64,000 bases of DNA from Suillus spraguei (lineage: Eukaryota > Basidiomycota > Agaricomycetes > Boletales > Suillaceae): NCBI GenBank assembly GCA_016800925.1, contig JABCPU010000028.1, positions 274,529 through 338,528 of the forward strand, in the 5' to 3' direction. The position numbers and the translations under genes were made by a program. Under the pieces are notes generated by a model, which was not told where the DNA came from, ran no database searches, and was given only the letters and a program-made list of their open reading frames with translations. Below, piece after piece: positions 36,404-48,700 of this stretch. Position 1 is the stretch's first letter. The number at the start of each line of letters is the position of its first letter.

Positions 36404-36934
36404 GACTGCATGACTCGACTCCTACATCATTAATATGTCATATCATGTGATGTCTTGACTCCCCATGACTCAGTTCTTGGACCTGGTTGGTTTAGCATAT
36501 GCGTACGCTAAATACATGCTCTTATCTCTGACTCATGTGTTTCAACACACTTGTACAAAACATGCCTTCCTTATTAGGATACACAGTTATATTCCCACAG
36601 TTACCTGGTCTGTGTGCACATATGTACCTATATAAGCACAGTGTACTTGTAGTAGATTCTTTACTTTAATCTTACTGGGTTTTATCTGGAATCTCCTTTG
36701 CTAAAGACCCCCAACCTTTAGTCATCTTGAATCGTCTCTAAGTCTAAGCACTCCTTAGCCTTAGTCTCTATTCTTGTAGAACCTCTGAGACTTGTCTCTG
36801 AGGCCGAACCCTTGATCGTACTCGGAACTAGTTCCTTGTACTTTCACCTTGCTCTCTTTGAGCATTGTAGAACCTCCCAGCAGACCGTCTGTGTCTTTTC
36901 ACTGTCGCTGGTGATGCCACCCCAGTTCATAACA
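36403..36934 (+). repeat. Probable 3' LTR of G1 (family D)
   Basis: Matches the family D LTR in the orientation expected for G1: AACACACTTGTACAAAACAT, CTATATAAGCACAGTGTACT (promoter-like), and the CCCAGTTCATAACA end at 36934. The first 100 bp are diverged, so the left end is approximate. Confidence 0.65.
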
Positions 36935-38117
36935 AAAGGATTTCATGAGAATTTGAGAAAAACAACTGTTGAGAGCATCTATTTGGCCTTTAAGAAGATG
37001 TGGGAGTTATTGTCAGTATTGTGATGAATTAGAGCACACAAGTACTGACCTATATTCTAGTAATGGTGATATCTATCATGGTAAATGGCATTTTCATGAG
37101 GTGACACAGTGCTGGGAAGGAAATCCCACTGATTCCGCAGACATCTATGATGTGCTGTCATCCATCAAACATAAAACAAGCACCGAGGGTGGAGATTGGA
37201 CTCACTCAATGGTGATGATGAAGGACTACATGGATTGGGCATTCCGATGGCACCAGGCTGCATGTACACTAGATATTGCACTGCAAATGATTCAGAAGGT
37301 GATGAACGGCGCTCAGCCTCCAGATATTTGTCTAGACTTAGAAACAAGGATGAAACTCACCCACCATCTCGAGCAAATCACATTCACATCAAATGGATGG
37401 ACATTATGGACCAGGTGCGATCCTTCTCATTTGTGGTGCTTGCACTGATCTAATTTGCTGTAGGTGTTTTGAGCTCATCAAGTTGCAATGAAAAGACATC
37501 TCACTTGATACTACTGTTTTGGACAGCATGCTTAAGATGTATCTTGCAAATGAGACACTGATGCTGAGTAAATGCACGTTGAACTTTGAGATTTTTCTTG
37601 CAAACTGGAAAGGATGGCAAAAGAAGGTAGACAAAGGCCAGTGGGAAGCAGACTTGAGATGTGAGTTGCTTGTATCAAATTGGAGCTGATAGTGCATGAC
37701 TAAATGATTTTACCAGCAAATCACTACAAGATATATCCATGTCCTGATGTGCTGGTGTGCGACAGTTTCTTCTAGACAATGATTTGGATCAAATGGCTTG
37801 AATCATTTCATTATGGGCGCACCCTCCAGCCAAACGACTTCCTCTTTTCTGCCATGAGTGCAAATGGCATTGTGCATCCTGGGCAGCCAATCTCTCATGA
37901 TACTGTACAAAAATGGATCAATGAGTCTACCACCAGCACTGGCATCTGTGCCAGTGGTAACTTGTCTACTCAGTGCTTTCGTCAGGGAGGTGCACAATAT
38001 TGGTTTATGTTTGCTCCAGTAGGTCAACAGTGGATGCTTGCAAAAGTTCATTGGTGGGGTGGATGGGCTGATGGTGAACATGTACATTTCCTGTGCTCAC
38101 AACTGATGCTTGACTGA
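36935..38117 (+). pseudogene. Tyrosine-recombinase-like (Crypton-type) relic
   Basis: Open segments 36969-37448 and 37779-38117, with linking sequence (CFELIKLQ, then LDSMLKMYLANETLMLSKCT) in another frame. The first part has STEGGDWTHSMVMMKDYMDW and LTHHLEQITFTSNGWTLWTR. The second has NDFLFSAMSANGIVHPGQPI, SHDTVQKWINE and FRQGGAQYWFMFAPVGQQW then WWGGWADGEH. I recall the HCFRRGGAQY...WWGGWAEGE arrangement from basidiomycete phage-integrase-type genes, where His-x-x-Arg is a catalytic motif. Here the His is Gln and the end is altered, and stops separate the parts. Family placement is from memory and moderate. Confidence 0.5.
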
Positions 38118-38762
38118 CACAGCTATTATTTTTTCTCGTCATGTCTATTTTCAGTGTGATATGCTCATTGACATGCACAAAACCTGTTTTGTACATGATC
38201 ATGACTGCATTTTAGTCTGGCACATTCCATACTACACCCCATAATTTTCCCTATAATTTTCTATACCTTTCTGAACCTTACAAGAATTTATTTGAGTATT
38301 TTCCGAGCCTACAATCATTTCTATGCACTTATCTGTTGGAAAATAATACTTATCCAACATAGCTTTCCCATTATGAACAATATTTCCCATGCCTTATGTT
38401 TTTCCTTGTTCAAAATTTAACCTACTTATGCAATGTTTTGTGAAAACATCAAATCATTGTGATGTTGAAGAAATTGACATTTGAACAGTGCTGATAGTGA
38501 GTCATAATGAGTCATAGCCAAGCACAGCCATTCTTAGTGAGTCATACTGAGTCATGAGTCATTTTTCCTTGTATGGTAGTATGTACAGCCACCTTTAGAA
38601 TAGTATGTAAGGAGCCCACTTTCCCCCTCTGAAAACAAGAGCTATCTTGTCAACAACCATCACACCAGTGACCAGTACACTAGTCAGGCAATATTTTCTC
38701 ACACTCAGAGGAGGGCAGGCCAAGGAGCCCCTCTAATCAATTATATATTACCCAATATAATT
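38118..38762. other. Unassigned AT-rich stretch
   Basis: No gene. Contains clustered GAGTCAT words at 38500-38560 (several copies within 60 bp). Ends where a reversed family C LTR begins. Confidence 0.35.
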
Positions 38763-38931
38763 ATGCAAAACTGGGGGCTACTAAGAAATCCTGGCTCTAC
38801 ATGGGGTTGTACCAGCGGGTCAGAAAGTCAAAGGGGCTTGGCCTCATCTCGTCTCGTACGTTGTGCCCCTTACCTGAGTATGTGCCCTTAATTTTGGATG
38901 AAGTCCAAGGGAGAGTTCTGGTGAAGTCCGG

Positions 38932-39837
38932 TGTGATGAGCAAGCTCACACTGAGCTTGAAACAGCACATTTTTGTATAGGTGTCAACCAGCAATCATTA
39001 TCCTTACCCTTCGGCTTCACCGTCCTACTTTACCATGCATTTACCACTATCTAATGGTATTGTTCCACACTCTGGAAGCCTCGTTGCAGCTTGGCAGCTG
39101 TACTACGGAAACTTTCCCGCAAAGCGGTGATCTTTGGGAATCTCCGCAAACCCATTAGGCATCCTCAAGCAAGATTTACCGTCCATCCAATGTCCATCCA
39201 GTCTCGCCGGTAGGTGATGTTTTGTAAACTGTAGTGCAGTCTTATTACATGTCTGCTGCATGTTTATCCTATCCCTTCCATTTCCATAGCTATTCCTTAG
39301 TATAAAATTCTTAGGTACCTGTACTTGTTCCTTACTTTCCCCCTATGGTACACATGGTACTTAGGAATAGTCACTACCACTGTCTCTAACAGAATAAAGT
39401 CTTTCGCCGAAGTTACTGTCTCTTAAGAATTGTTATACTGCTGCATGCACCACCACTCTTTACCGCTTTCCCACGCTTCACCACTTGTTTTACTACCAGT
39501 TTCCCACGCCTTACCACAGTTTTACCACTCACACTACCGCAGTTCTACCGCAGTTTTACCGCTCGCACTACTGCTTGTATACCGCTTTCCCATGCTTAAC
39601 ACTAGTTTTACCGCAAGTTTCCCACAGACCAGAGGCCACCGCTAGCATCTCACTACCTCCAACAGCATTCTCGCACCTCAGGTTGGGCATTATCGAACTA
39701 TATTAACTTAGCATTCCCTTTAGGGTTGAATATTCTTGTCTTCGCAAGTGAAGCAGACTAGGTAGAGTGCAAGACTCGCATACTAGCTAGCTTAGGCCAT
39801 GGTTTATCTACAGCCCAGGCTAGATTGTATCTTTACA
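38932..39837 (+). mobile_element. LTR family B-related insertion (copy 3)
   Basis: Interrupts the reversed LTR C. Begins about TGTGATGAGC and ends ATCTTTACA, with CCGG on both sides (38928-38931 and 39838-39841). Its right half matches family B (GTCTTATTACATGTCTGCTG, TTTATCTACAGCCCAGGCTA); its left half differs, so it is a subfamily. Confidence 0.55.
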
Positions 39838-40135
39838 CCGGATGGAAAGTCCGGACAAACTCTGAGGCAGGATAGCTTGATAGAGCTCTGATGGACTTCC
39901 AGATGAGCGTGGGAACATGCCAGAACTATTTCCAGATGACAAGGATTAAAGATAAGACTACTGGAACAAGTCCAAAGTAGAATGCATGGAGGATGGACTG
40001 CCAGACAAAGTCCAGGGCAGGATAGGAGCGGAGCTCCAGAGGGAAAGATAACCTACAGATGTTGGAGGATAGAATAGGATAGATCTGGAGGTCCAGAGAT
40101 CGGAAGAGCAGAAGAGTGGAAGAGTGGAGGAGCAG

Positions 40136-40180
40136 ATGATTGGATGATTGGATGATTGGATGATTGGATGATTGGATGAG
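40136..40180 (+). repeat. 8-bp tandem repeat (GATTGGAT)n
   Basis: Five to six direct copies of GATTGGAT within the reversed LTR C, followed by a diverged unit. Confidence 0.85.
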
Positions 40181-40744
40181 TGTAGCTCTGTGGATCTTTA
40201 AGGGAAGTGTTGACTACTATAGAGTAGTAGGTCCGGATATTATAGAAGGAGAGTATAGACTACTCCAGACAAGGTCTGGAATAGAAACAGATGGGATAAG
40301 ACTACCAACGGCAGAGTCGGAGGTGAAACAGATGATAGACAGGAAACAGACAAAGTCCAATCAAGTTATAGGACATAGAGTCAAAGCTCCGGCCTAGGGA
40401 ATAATCCCATAGGCCTGAGTCGGAAGCTTACAAGGGCCGGAGCCCAAGTGCAAGAACGGAAATGGAGTTATATAGACATGGTAACAAGATACAGAGTAGA
40501 CAGAAGAATATACAGAAGTAGGAAAGCAATGATCAGACTAAGGTCTGCTGGAGTTGTACTACAAGTTTATATACTGTAAGTAGCATGCTGGAAGGTAAGT
40601 AAGCATAGTCCAAAGGCTATGTCTGAAGCATGCGGAAACACATTAGTAAGTACAATGGAACATAAGGCTATGAACTTGGAGATAAAACTTGTATGAAATA
40701 ACTTATCAAGACAGAGGCAGAGATAACCAAGAGCCGGTGTAGCA

Positions 40745-41690
40745 AGAAAGTCATGCTGACCGTCAAAACCCCATTTTCGACAAGCGTCTCATTAACATCT
40801 GCAACAGCAACTGAAGGATTTCATTATAGTGACAAAATAGCCTTTTCGCTCTGCTAAGGTGGAACCGTTCTTCTCCCGTGAACCCTTACTGGATCCTCGC
40901 ACTGATGCCCTCATGTCCCATCCTATTCTGTCTAGAACACATTGGTGCATAGTTACTTCGCTTCCGCCGTTACTAAACCTACAGCAGGATTTACCTTACA
41001 TCTCAAGGGGCCGCTGCATGCTGTGCGCCTCATTATTAAGTACCCTGTTTATTTTCTTTCTCGCTACTGGACTCGCATAGCTATCTCGTACGCGCTCGCA
41101 TATGTTAAAAAGGACTGAACATACATACCATTACTTTTACTTCCCATTACATCCCTTCACTAGGACTTAGTATCTGAAACGCTCGCTAGTCGCAATCCAT
41201 TTGCTTTTGAACTCTCCTCCATTCAAACATTGCTCTTAGATTTAACTGCCGGTAACTTTACCGCTCGAAGTACCATGCAACTTTCAACTTCGCTACTCAT
41301 AACCAGACCATGGCCAGTGATCTCGCTGGGTCGTTTTCTCTCTCTTCTGCATTCTCACTCATACAGAGTTGCCGCTACCACTACCACACCACCGGTGGTA
41401 ATAACATTTTCGTCTCACCCAAGTAACTTTGTTCTTGCTCTCGCTAGCTAACTGTTGCAGCTATCCTTACCGCGCATGTACCGCTGACACCGCGCTAGTA
41501 CCGCCAATATACTGCTACTGCCGCTAACCTCGGAAGTGTTGCCATATTAGTACTTCATTGTTTCCTTCGCACTAACTTTGAAGGAATTGCTTCTATTTGC
41601 AGTCCTCTTGGGTTGAACATCTCACTCGCACCTTCAGTAGGATTAACGCTGTGCTTATACTTAGGCCAGCGCTAGTTTCTTCGTTTCACC
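40745..41690. mobile_element. Insertion in LTR C, probably a diverged family B-like LTR
   Basis: Splits LTR C between GCAGAGATAACC and ACACAGATATAT blocks. Rich in TTACCGC and GCCGCTACCACTACC words like families B copies 1 and 3. Ends and target duplication are not resolved. Confidence 0.4.
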
Positions 41691-42384
41691 GGGGACACAG
41701 ATATATACTAAACGGGGTAATGCACAGGTGCACAGGAATAGTTCAGATATGAACTCAGATTGGATATAGACATGGATTGGATATGGACTGGGTCAGATAT
41801 GGATCGGATCAGATGGGTGGATGAGACTGGATGGATGGATTGGGTCAGATATGGATATGGATCAGATATAGATGGATATGGATTGGAGTGGATGGGTGGA
41901 TCAGATATGTGAACTAGATTGGATGGGTGGACTAGGATGTATGGATTGGGTGTCCAGATGTCCATGGATTGTACCTGATCTGGACCTGAATGTATGGTAT
42001 ATGACAGTAAGTCTCTATGCTGGTATCTATTCCAGTACTACTCACCTTTTGTTTCGGTTCCAGGTATGAGTCAAATGAGGCGCACTTCCTCGCAGCTTAT
42101 CCAGAGGCTGAGCTTGGCCACACCCAACTCCTGAAGGCCATGAACAAGGCACACACTGCATGAGGAGATCACATCTCTCGCAATAAATGACACTCCCATT
42201 GATGCTGCAACCATTTTGTTAACTTTGGGCTGACTCTTAGCACATTACTTACAACTCACTGTCATTAATCAATGTCAACTATTGTATCACTCGTTGTCAT
42301 TAATTCATGAGTGCTGTGCTCCTTTTTGCACTCTGTTTTTCCACTCAGAACTCACACTGTCACACGAATCTGGTCATGTGCCAC

Positions 42385-43139
42385 TGTTAAGACTGTACTC
42401 AAAGGGTAAGAGATCCGAAGGGCTTTGGCCTCAGTTCGTGCACTGTGCCCCTTTCCCAAGTAATGCCCCTTATTTCAGAGGGAGGATATATGTCTGAAGA
42501 TCCAGAAGTGGTAGCATAGCAGATCCAGACGTCCGAAGGGTTCAGATATGATATGTCCAAAGGTTATCCAAAACATGGAAATGGAACGAAGAATAAGACT
42601 AGTCTCGGAACAAGTCCTTAACTAGAAACTAACAGAGATAGACTACCTGAGGGTAGAGTCAGAGATGCAGACTGTAGGAATCAATCCTAAGTCTCGGAAG
42701 ATAACTAGAGTTGGAAGTAACGCAAGTCCGGGGGAACAGAATGAGCAGAATCTAAGATGATATTCGAACTAATGTTCTACAGAGATTTACAAGTGATTTA
42801 TATACTGGAAGTAACTAGCACGGATGATCAGCAAGTCCGGGACCAAGGGCTATGTATGATGTATAACGGAAGTCTATTAGTTAATGTACAGCGGATCATT
42901 AAGTGCGAGTCGGAAATGAGACACAGGTAACGGATCAATAAGCAGAAGGAAATATACACAGCTGGAATACCAGAGACAGGAGGATTGCCGAAAGGAGGTA
43001 GATGCAGATGTCCACAAGGAGTTAGAGTGCGAGAGGTAGGAACTTTTGGATGGGTGATCCGGACAGGATCTGTGGACTGGACGGAAATAGGATCGATCAG
43101 ATCTGATTGGATCTGAGATCAGAAGTATGGTATATGACA
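42385..43139 (-). mobile_element. Solo LTR, family A (copy 4)
   Basis: 755-bp reverse-oriented solo LTR, plus-strand ends TGTTAAGACTG and TATATGACA, with exact 5-bp duplication GCCAC at 42380-42384 and 43140-43144. Confidence 0.92.
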
Positions 43140-43383
43140 GCCACTGAGGTCAGGGAATCCTGCCTCAAAAAGGTAATAGATCAAAGTCATGTGCTCTTGC
43201 GTGTCATTTTGGCCAAGCACCACCATAAATTTTTCGATATAAGTGACCGCATTTTCAGCCTCACAGCATGGGAATTACCCAACCACTTTTGGGATCTCCA
43301 CAATATCAATTGTTCCCACACCCTCCCACCTCACTGCAGCTTCACCATTACACCACAATAAGTCCCCATTCATATACATATAA

Positions 43384-43897
43384 TGTTACAATTGCATGCA
43401 CCCCTATTCATTTTCCTATTCATTTGTACATCATGACTCGTTTACTTGTCTTGTAACTGATCTGGCGTTCGCACGTACTAGATCTATGACTCATGCATCT
43501 CAACATGCTTGTACTACGCATGCCTTCCTGGGATATGCAGGTTACTTGTCTTTCCCACAGTTGCTTGGTCTGTGCGCATATAGTTACCTATATAAAGCAT
43601 GGTGTACTTGTAGTAGATTCTTTACTTTAATCTTACTGGGTTTTACCTGGAATCTCCTTTGCAAAAGACCTCCAATCTTTAGTTGTCTGAATCATTTCCA
43701 AGTCTAAGCACTGCTTAGTCTTCAGTCTCTATTCTACCTTGCCTTTGAGTTGTGACTCATAGGCCAAACCTTTGGTCGTACAAAGATAACCTTCTTGTAC
43801 TCCAAAGACCTCGCTCTTCTTTGAGCATTGAAGAACTTCCCAACAGACTGTCTTCGTCTTCTCACTGTCATTGGTGATGCCATCCCAGTTTGTAACA
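43384..43897 (+). mobile_element. Solo LTR, family D
   Basis: 514 bp from TGTTACAATTG to TTTGTAACA. Matches family D in G1 orientation, including CTATATAAAGCATGGTGTAC and CTTACTGGGTTTTACCTGGA. Flanks TATAA and GTGAT do not match. Confidence 0.75.
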
Positions 43898-44729
43898 GTG
43901 ATGGTATGAGTAAGTTTTTCTCACTTTGTTCATGTTCATAGCACTGAATCTTTTTAGATGAGCTTCTTACCGATGCAAAGAATATTGAACCACACAAGCT
44001 CCCAGCTGTCACCTATAATGCCCATGAAAGTTTTGTACTCAAGTGGGGCATTGAGCTCACTGGATGGACTGAAGCCCGTGTTGTCAACCCTGGCGACATC
44101 ACCTCCTCAGTTGCATTGGGCTGTCTTCACACTACACTTAAATCTGGGGACTGTTACTGGCATGAACTCACATCTGCTGAGTGGAAGTTACGGAAGGATG
44201 ACTATGAAGAACGCATCCGCAGGGGTGAAATTAAGGTTCAAGCATCTCACTCAGACAAGGGCAAGAAAAAGAAAGCCTTCCCCACTTGCCCAGTAACAAG
44301 TAGTGAGATTATTGGCGACAGTGAAAGCAGTGACAAGGAGAACAACAACATGCTGCTCGACAATGATGGGCCAAGCAACAGCAACGAGACACACAAACCA
44401 TGGCCAGGAAACTGGCCTCCACATGCTGTTTAATGTGTTTGACCCCAAATGCATCGGATCACTTTGATGGAAGCTTCATGGACATGCTTAATGGCAAGAT
44501 TGATGAATTTGGAAACTTCTGTATACCCTCTGGAGATGCGCTTAGTGTTGATTCATCCCGCCTGCCGCCATTCTGATAGCCTTGTTGCAACTCACTATCA
44601 CTCATTGTTTCCCTCGAAATGTTGACATATAGAGTTTCAAGTACATTCTGCTGTGTTTTTTCTGTCTCTATTACAGTAGAATTAATGCCATTAATGTTCC
44701 TAAACCATGCACAGCGACGGGAATGACAG

Positions 44730-44731
44730 TG

Positions 44732-44762
<31 letters not shown>
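44730..44762 (+). repeat. (CAA)n microsatellite
   Basis: About ten uninterrupted ACA/CAA units in a region without genes. Confidence 0.9.
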
Positions 44763-45040
44763 GTGTCAGGTGTTAGTAGTTAAGGTTTGAGGCATTAGTA
44801 ATCCAGGTACAAAGCCTCCGCCTTCCAAATGCAGTACCCGGCAGTTTCCATAATGCGGAGAAAGGCGGGATATGGCGGGATATGTTTTTATTTTATTTTG
44901 TAAGTATCTGTGTTATCTAATCATCTTATCTAACATACTACGGCAAGGAGGACCGGAATTACAGGCTATAAGGGTAGAGGTAACGCTGGTGGTAATTCTG
45001 GTGTAGGGCGCTAGCAGTTTCGAGGGTTATAAGCCACGAT

Positions 45041-45534
45041 GACCATATCAGGTATTAAGCTTTATATACCTTTAAAGTAACGTCACCCAGGTGACAATTT
45101 GGTTAGAATCACCGATTCGATCAAATTGGGCAACTTTAACCATTCCTAACTGGGTATCAATAGTGGAACTTAGGTACAAATATCTCGACTCTGATTGCAA
45201 CGAGTCTCGAAGGCACATCATTGGGAAATTTCCGACATTGCACAACTTGAAGGCGCCACTTTTGTTTCCATCTCGCTCTCGCGGTCATTCACTCCCGCGG
45301 TATCACAATCGAACTCATACAGACTGGATGAGTTCTTGTGTACGCTGGATGTTGTCTCCAACGGTCTGTATTATTTGCACTATGAAATACAATGGATTCT
45401 TCATTTTGCCTCATCGCATACTAAATGAGTTACCAGTTATGAACATTCTAAGACTCACATATCCGCTCCAGCCAGATGCCCAGCAGTGGTTACCATCAGC
45501 CTCCGGCCTTGGCATGCTCCTTTCGCTGACGTGA
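45041..45534 (+). CDS. Unrecognised open frames upstream of the CHAT gene
   Basis: Two overlapping open frames (45091-45534 and 45195-45428), plus a short start MTISGIKLYIPLK at 45039. Segments such as SYRLDEFLCTLDVVSNGLYY and HYEIQWILHFASSHTK look protein-like, but no family is recognised and no splicing model was convincing. May be a relic. Confidence 0.2.
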
Positions 45535-45776
45535 CTGGCCTGGACAATGCTATAAATGCCGACTTCATTAGAACAGGCCGTTGCCGTTAGCACTCACCAG
45601 AATGAGGCTAGCGTCTCTGGTTATTTTGATACACGTGTAGCAGACCCTGAATCGGAGTAGTGAGTATTCTCCTTCTCACCTGAACTTCATCATAATCCTC
45701 AGATCCCCTTGTCCTCCTACTTGTCCCACCTACCAGGCACTCAGCCCATCCCCAGTCCTCTTTGTTGTTTCCCGTC

Positions 45777-48700
45777 ATGATCAGTAGCTGCGAAGGTCAA
45801 TCTATCAGACTTGAAGGTATCGCTCCATACCACAGTATTTGTTTTGTGATCCTCACGTTTCGCTACAGTTGTCAGTGGAAAAAAAATCAGTGTCCCCTCC
45901 GGGCGGATGTCAGCAGGCATTTACGTGTCTGTCAGTGTGGACTCAAAGAGATGCTGGAAATCAGCTGTCCGAGTATTATCATCCGATAGTTTTGTAGCGT
46001 GGGGTGATGCCTTGACCTTGTAAAGCCTTCTACACACATCTGTGGATGCAATTTCGGTACTCATTATTGGCTTGCAGATCCCCCGATGTGACATCTAAAT
46101 TATCAGTAGAGATTCGGGCATCTTTTGAGCTGAGCCGAATGCTAGGTCGCGGAGAACTCGTTGGAAAGCTTGAAATGTCATGGGAAAGGCTGCTCAATCG
46201 TGGTGCCAAGCCTTTCGGTGGGTGATCTGCTTCACACTTATCAGCGTTTCCTCACTAGTTGCAGATCTATCATTTTCGCCCATTCGAGGCGTCTGCCCTT
46301 CTCTCACGCTGAAAGTTGCTTCTGCAATTACTTGCGCAAATGATGCCAGTGAACTGTCTGATGTGAGTGACACCAGCCTTCATGCTGTTGGCTTTTCCTG
46401 ACGCAATGCAAATTCTAGTCCATCGATGACTGCAGGATTGCTCGAGACACAGACACGGGTCATATGCGATTATCCGAATACATGAGATGCAGGAGTGAAG
46501 TCCGTATCCTGGACGATGCTATGAACTATTTTGAGTCAGTTCTGGACCAGTGTCCGGTCGATCATCCGGACCACGCCGCGGCTCTTACTAACCTTGCGTG
46601 GGCCCGCCTTCAAGGGTATATCCATAAAGATCTTCGAGGCATCTACATTGCTACCTCTCTATTATGTGATGCCCTTACACTGCGTCCACGAGGCCATCCC
46701 GATCGTCCTGTTTCTCTCTATTATCTCACCGAAGCATTGATTTGGCGCTACAGCTATCATGCTACCACCGTCGATATCTTCAAATCTGCCCAACTCTGTT
46801 ATGAGTTACTGCCTCTCTGTTCCGAAGACACCTATCTTCGTAACATGGTGATCGGCAAAAATGTTGTCGATTATGTGATGCGCGCATGCAACAGTCTTCC
46901 CATAGATACATCCGATGAAGGCATCTACCTTCGACGACTCATACTCGAGCTATGTCGTCTGGGCAACCAAATCAACACCAGTGCCCTCGAAAAGCTTGCA
47001 AAGACAGTAAAAACACGCTTTCAAAAATGCGACAGCTTTGAAGACCTAGATCAGAATATACAACTGTGTCGTGAAGTGGTTTCTATGTGCCCCGAGGGAC
47101 ATTCCAATCGCGTTACCTACTTGATTAACCTGGCCGTGTCCCTTCATCGCCGCTTCGATCACCAAGGCAAATTTCATGACCTCAATGAGGTCATATATCT
47201 CTATGAAGAAGCGCTGCCCCTGCGCCCTGTCGGGCATGAATCTCATGATGCGTCATTGGACGGCCTGGGGCGCGCACTCCTCGCCCGTTTCAATCAATCC
47301 AGTGGCATTGATGATATAAACAGAGCTACTGGCCTCTTCCGCAAGGCACTGGCATCATGCCCACCTGGGCGTCCAAATCGTGACACGAGACTCAACAACC
47401 TTGCCGCCGCGCTCATAACTAGACATGATAAATTGCATGTCGGCGATGACCTTGACGAGGCTATCGATTTGTGCCGCCAATCGCTTCTGTTGCTAAAGCA
47501 AGACGACCACCCAGAGCGCCATAGAAATTTATTCAATTTGAGCATGGCACTATGCTCTCGTTTCGCGCAAACACGGAAGAACGAAGATGTTGAAGAGGCC
47601 ATTGGTCTCTTGCAAGATTCATTGGTAGCTTTGCCACCTCTGCACCCGGACCGTTATTTCAGCTACAAATGGCTGAAGGAAGCCTATCTGTCTCGTTATC
47701 GGATCCTACCCAAGGCTGTTGATTTGTCACTTGCGGTGGATAACTTCAGATTGGCTTCGAAACACCCCACCCAGGGATTTCCAGAACGCATCACGGAAGC
47801 TATCCAGTGGGCTCGCCATTCGGAAGTCTATGGACATGAATCTGCCCTGGAAGCATACCAAACATGCTTGGACCTTTTTGACAACCACGTGACGCGATCC
47901 TCAAGATGTAATGTTGCAACCGCCTTTGATGGTGCACGTTCCCTACCAATAAATGCAGCATCATGCGCTATTCGTTGTAATGATCTGCAACAAGGAGTTG
48001 AACTTGAGGAGCATGGTCGTGACCAACAATGGTCACTGGCCTCTCGACTCAGAACTCCGCTGGACGACCTTAAGTCCATCAATATCCCACTGGCTCACAG
48101 ACTCTCGGAGCTCAGCGAGCGCCTATCTGATGCTCAGAATTCCGCAGGCAGTGCAGACCGGGTTGCTGCTAATCGAGCAGCAATGATGTACGAGAGACTT
48201 ACGACGCAATGGAAAGCTGTAGTTGCTGAAATCCGCAGTCTGCAAGGTTTTTCGCGGTTCCTGCTCCCACCGTCGTATAAAGTTTTACAAGTAGCGGCGC
48301 GTCACGGTCCGGTCATCATTTTCATTGCTAGCCAATACTCGTGTAACGCCATCATTGTTTCAGCATCAGGGGAGCCTCACCACGTTCCCTTCCCGTCACT
48401 CGCTCTCACTGATCTGGAGATGCTCAAGAAGCACTTCGCGAACGTGATACGCGATACGGCATGCATGGGCGCAAAAGAGTCGAGGACAGCGCTAATAGCA
48501 CTGCTGCGGACGATATGGGACGAGGTCATGTCACCCATTGTCAATGTACTACAGCATGATTTGAAATTGCCGAGTCGCTCTCGAATTTGGTTGTGCCCAA
48601 CGGCTGCCTTCACATCCATTCCTCTCCACGCAGCTCACCCATTTCGGATGAACGCAGATTGCTCTGGGCGAAATTTGTGCTTAGAAGATATCTACATTTG

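Larger units (their letters stand above)
20890..36934 (+). mobile_element. Degenerate Gypsy element G1 (Ty3-like), interrupted
   Basis: Plus-strand Ty3/Gypsy remnant made of 20890-24941 and 35017-36934; the middle is a later insertion (24942-35016). Its 5' LTR and gag are not seen. It carries pol, a chromodomain, an extra zinc-knuckle frame and a probable 3' LTR of family D at about 36403-36934. The two halves rejoin in frame sense across the duplicated CCACT: KIH on the left and the HASVL segment on the right. Confidence 0.75.
38763..42006 (-). mobile_element. Solo LTR, family C, with nested insertions
   Basis: Reverse copy of the family C LTR found intact at 57094-58458. Matching blocks: 38770-38930 (CTACTAAGAAATCCTGG, TTAATTTTGGATGAAGTCCA), 39838-40740 (AGGATAGCTTGATAGAGCTC, TAGTCTTATCCCATCTG-type words in reverse), and 41695-42006 ending GTATATGACA. 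Two insertions separate these blocks. The left end is degenerate and no target duplication is visible. Confidence 0.7.
42007..44433 (+). pseudogene. Unrecognised relic reading frame split by two solo LTRs
   Basis: Three pieces of coding-like sequence (42060-42150, 43140-43300, 43940-44433) with an A and a D LTR between them. The last is open: LTDAKNIEPHKLPAVTYNAH, FVLKWGIELTGWTEARVVNP, LKSGDCYWHELTSAEW, followed by a Lys- and Ser-rich acidic tail to a stop at 44433. I recall a similar GW...L...G.C.W...L...E pattern in uncharacterised basidiomycete proteins, but know no function. First two pieces may belong to other genes. Confidence 0.35.
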
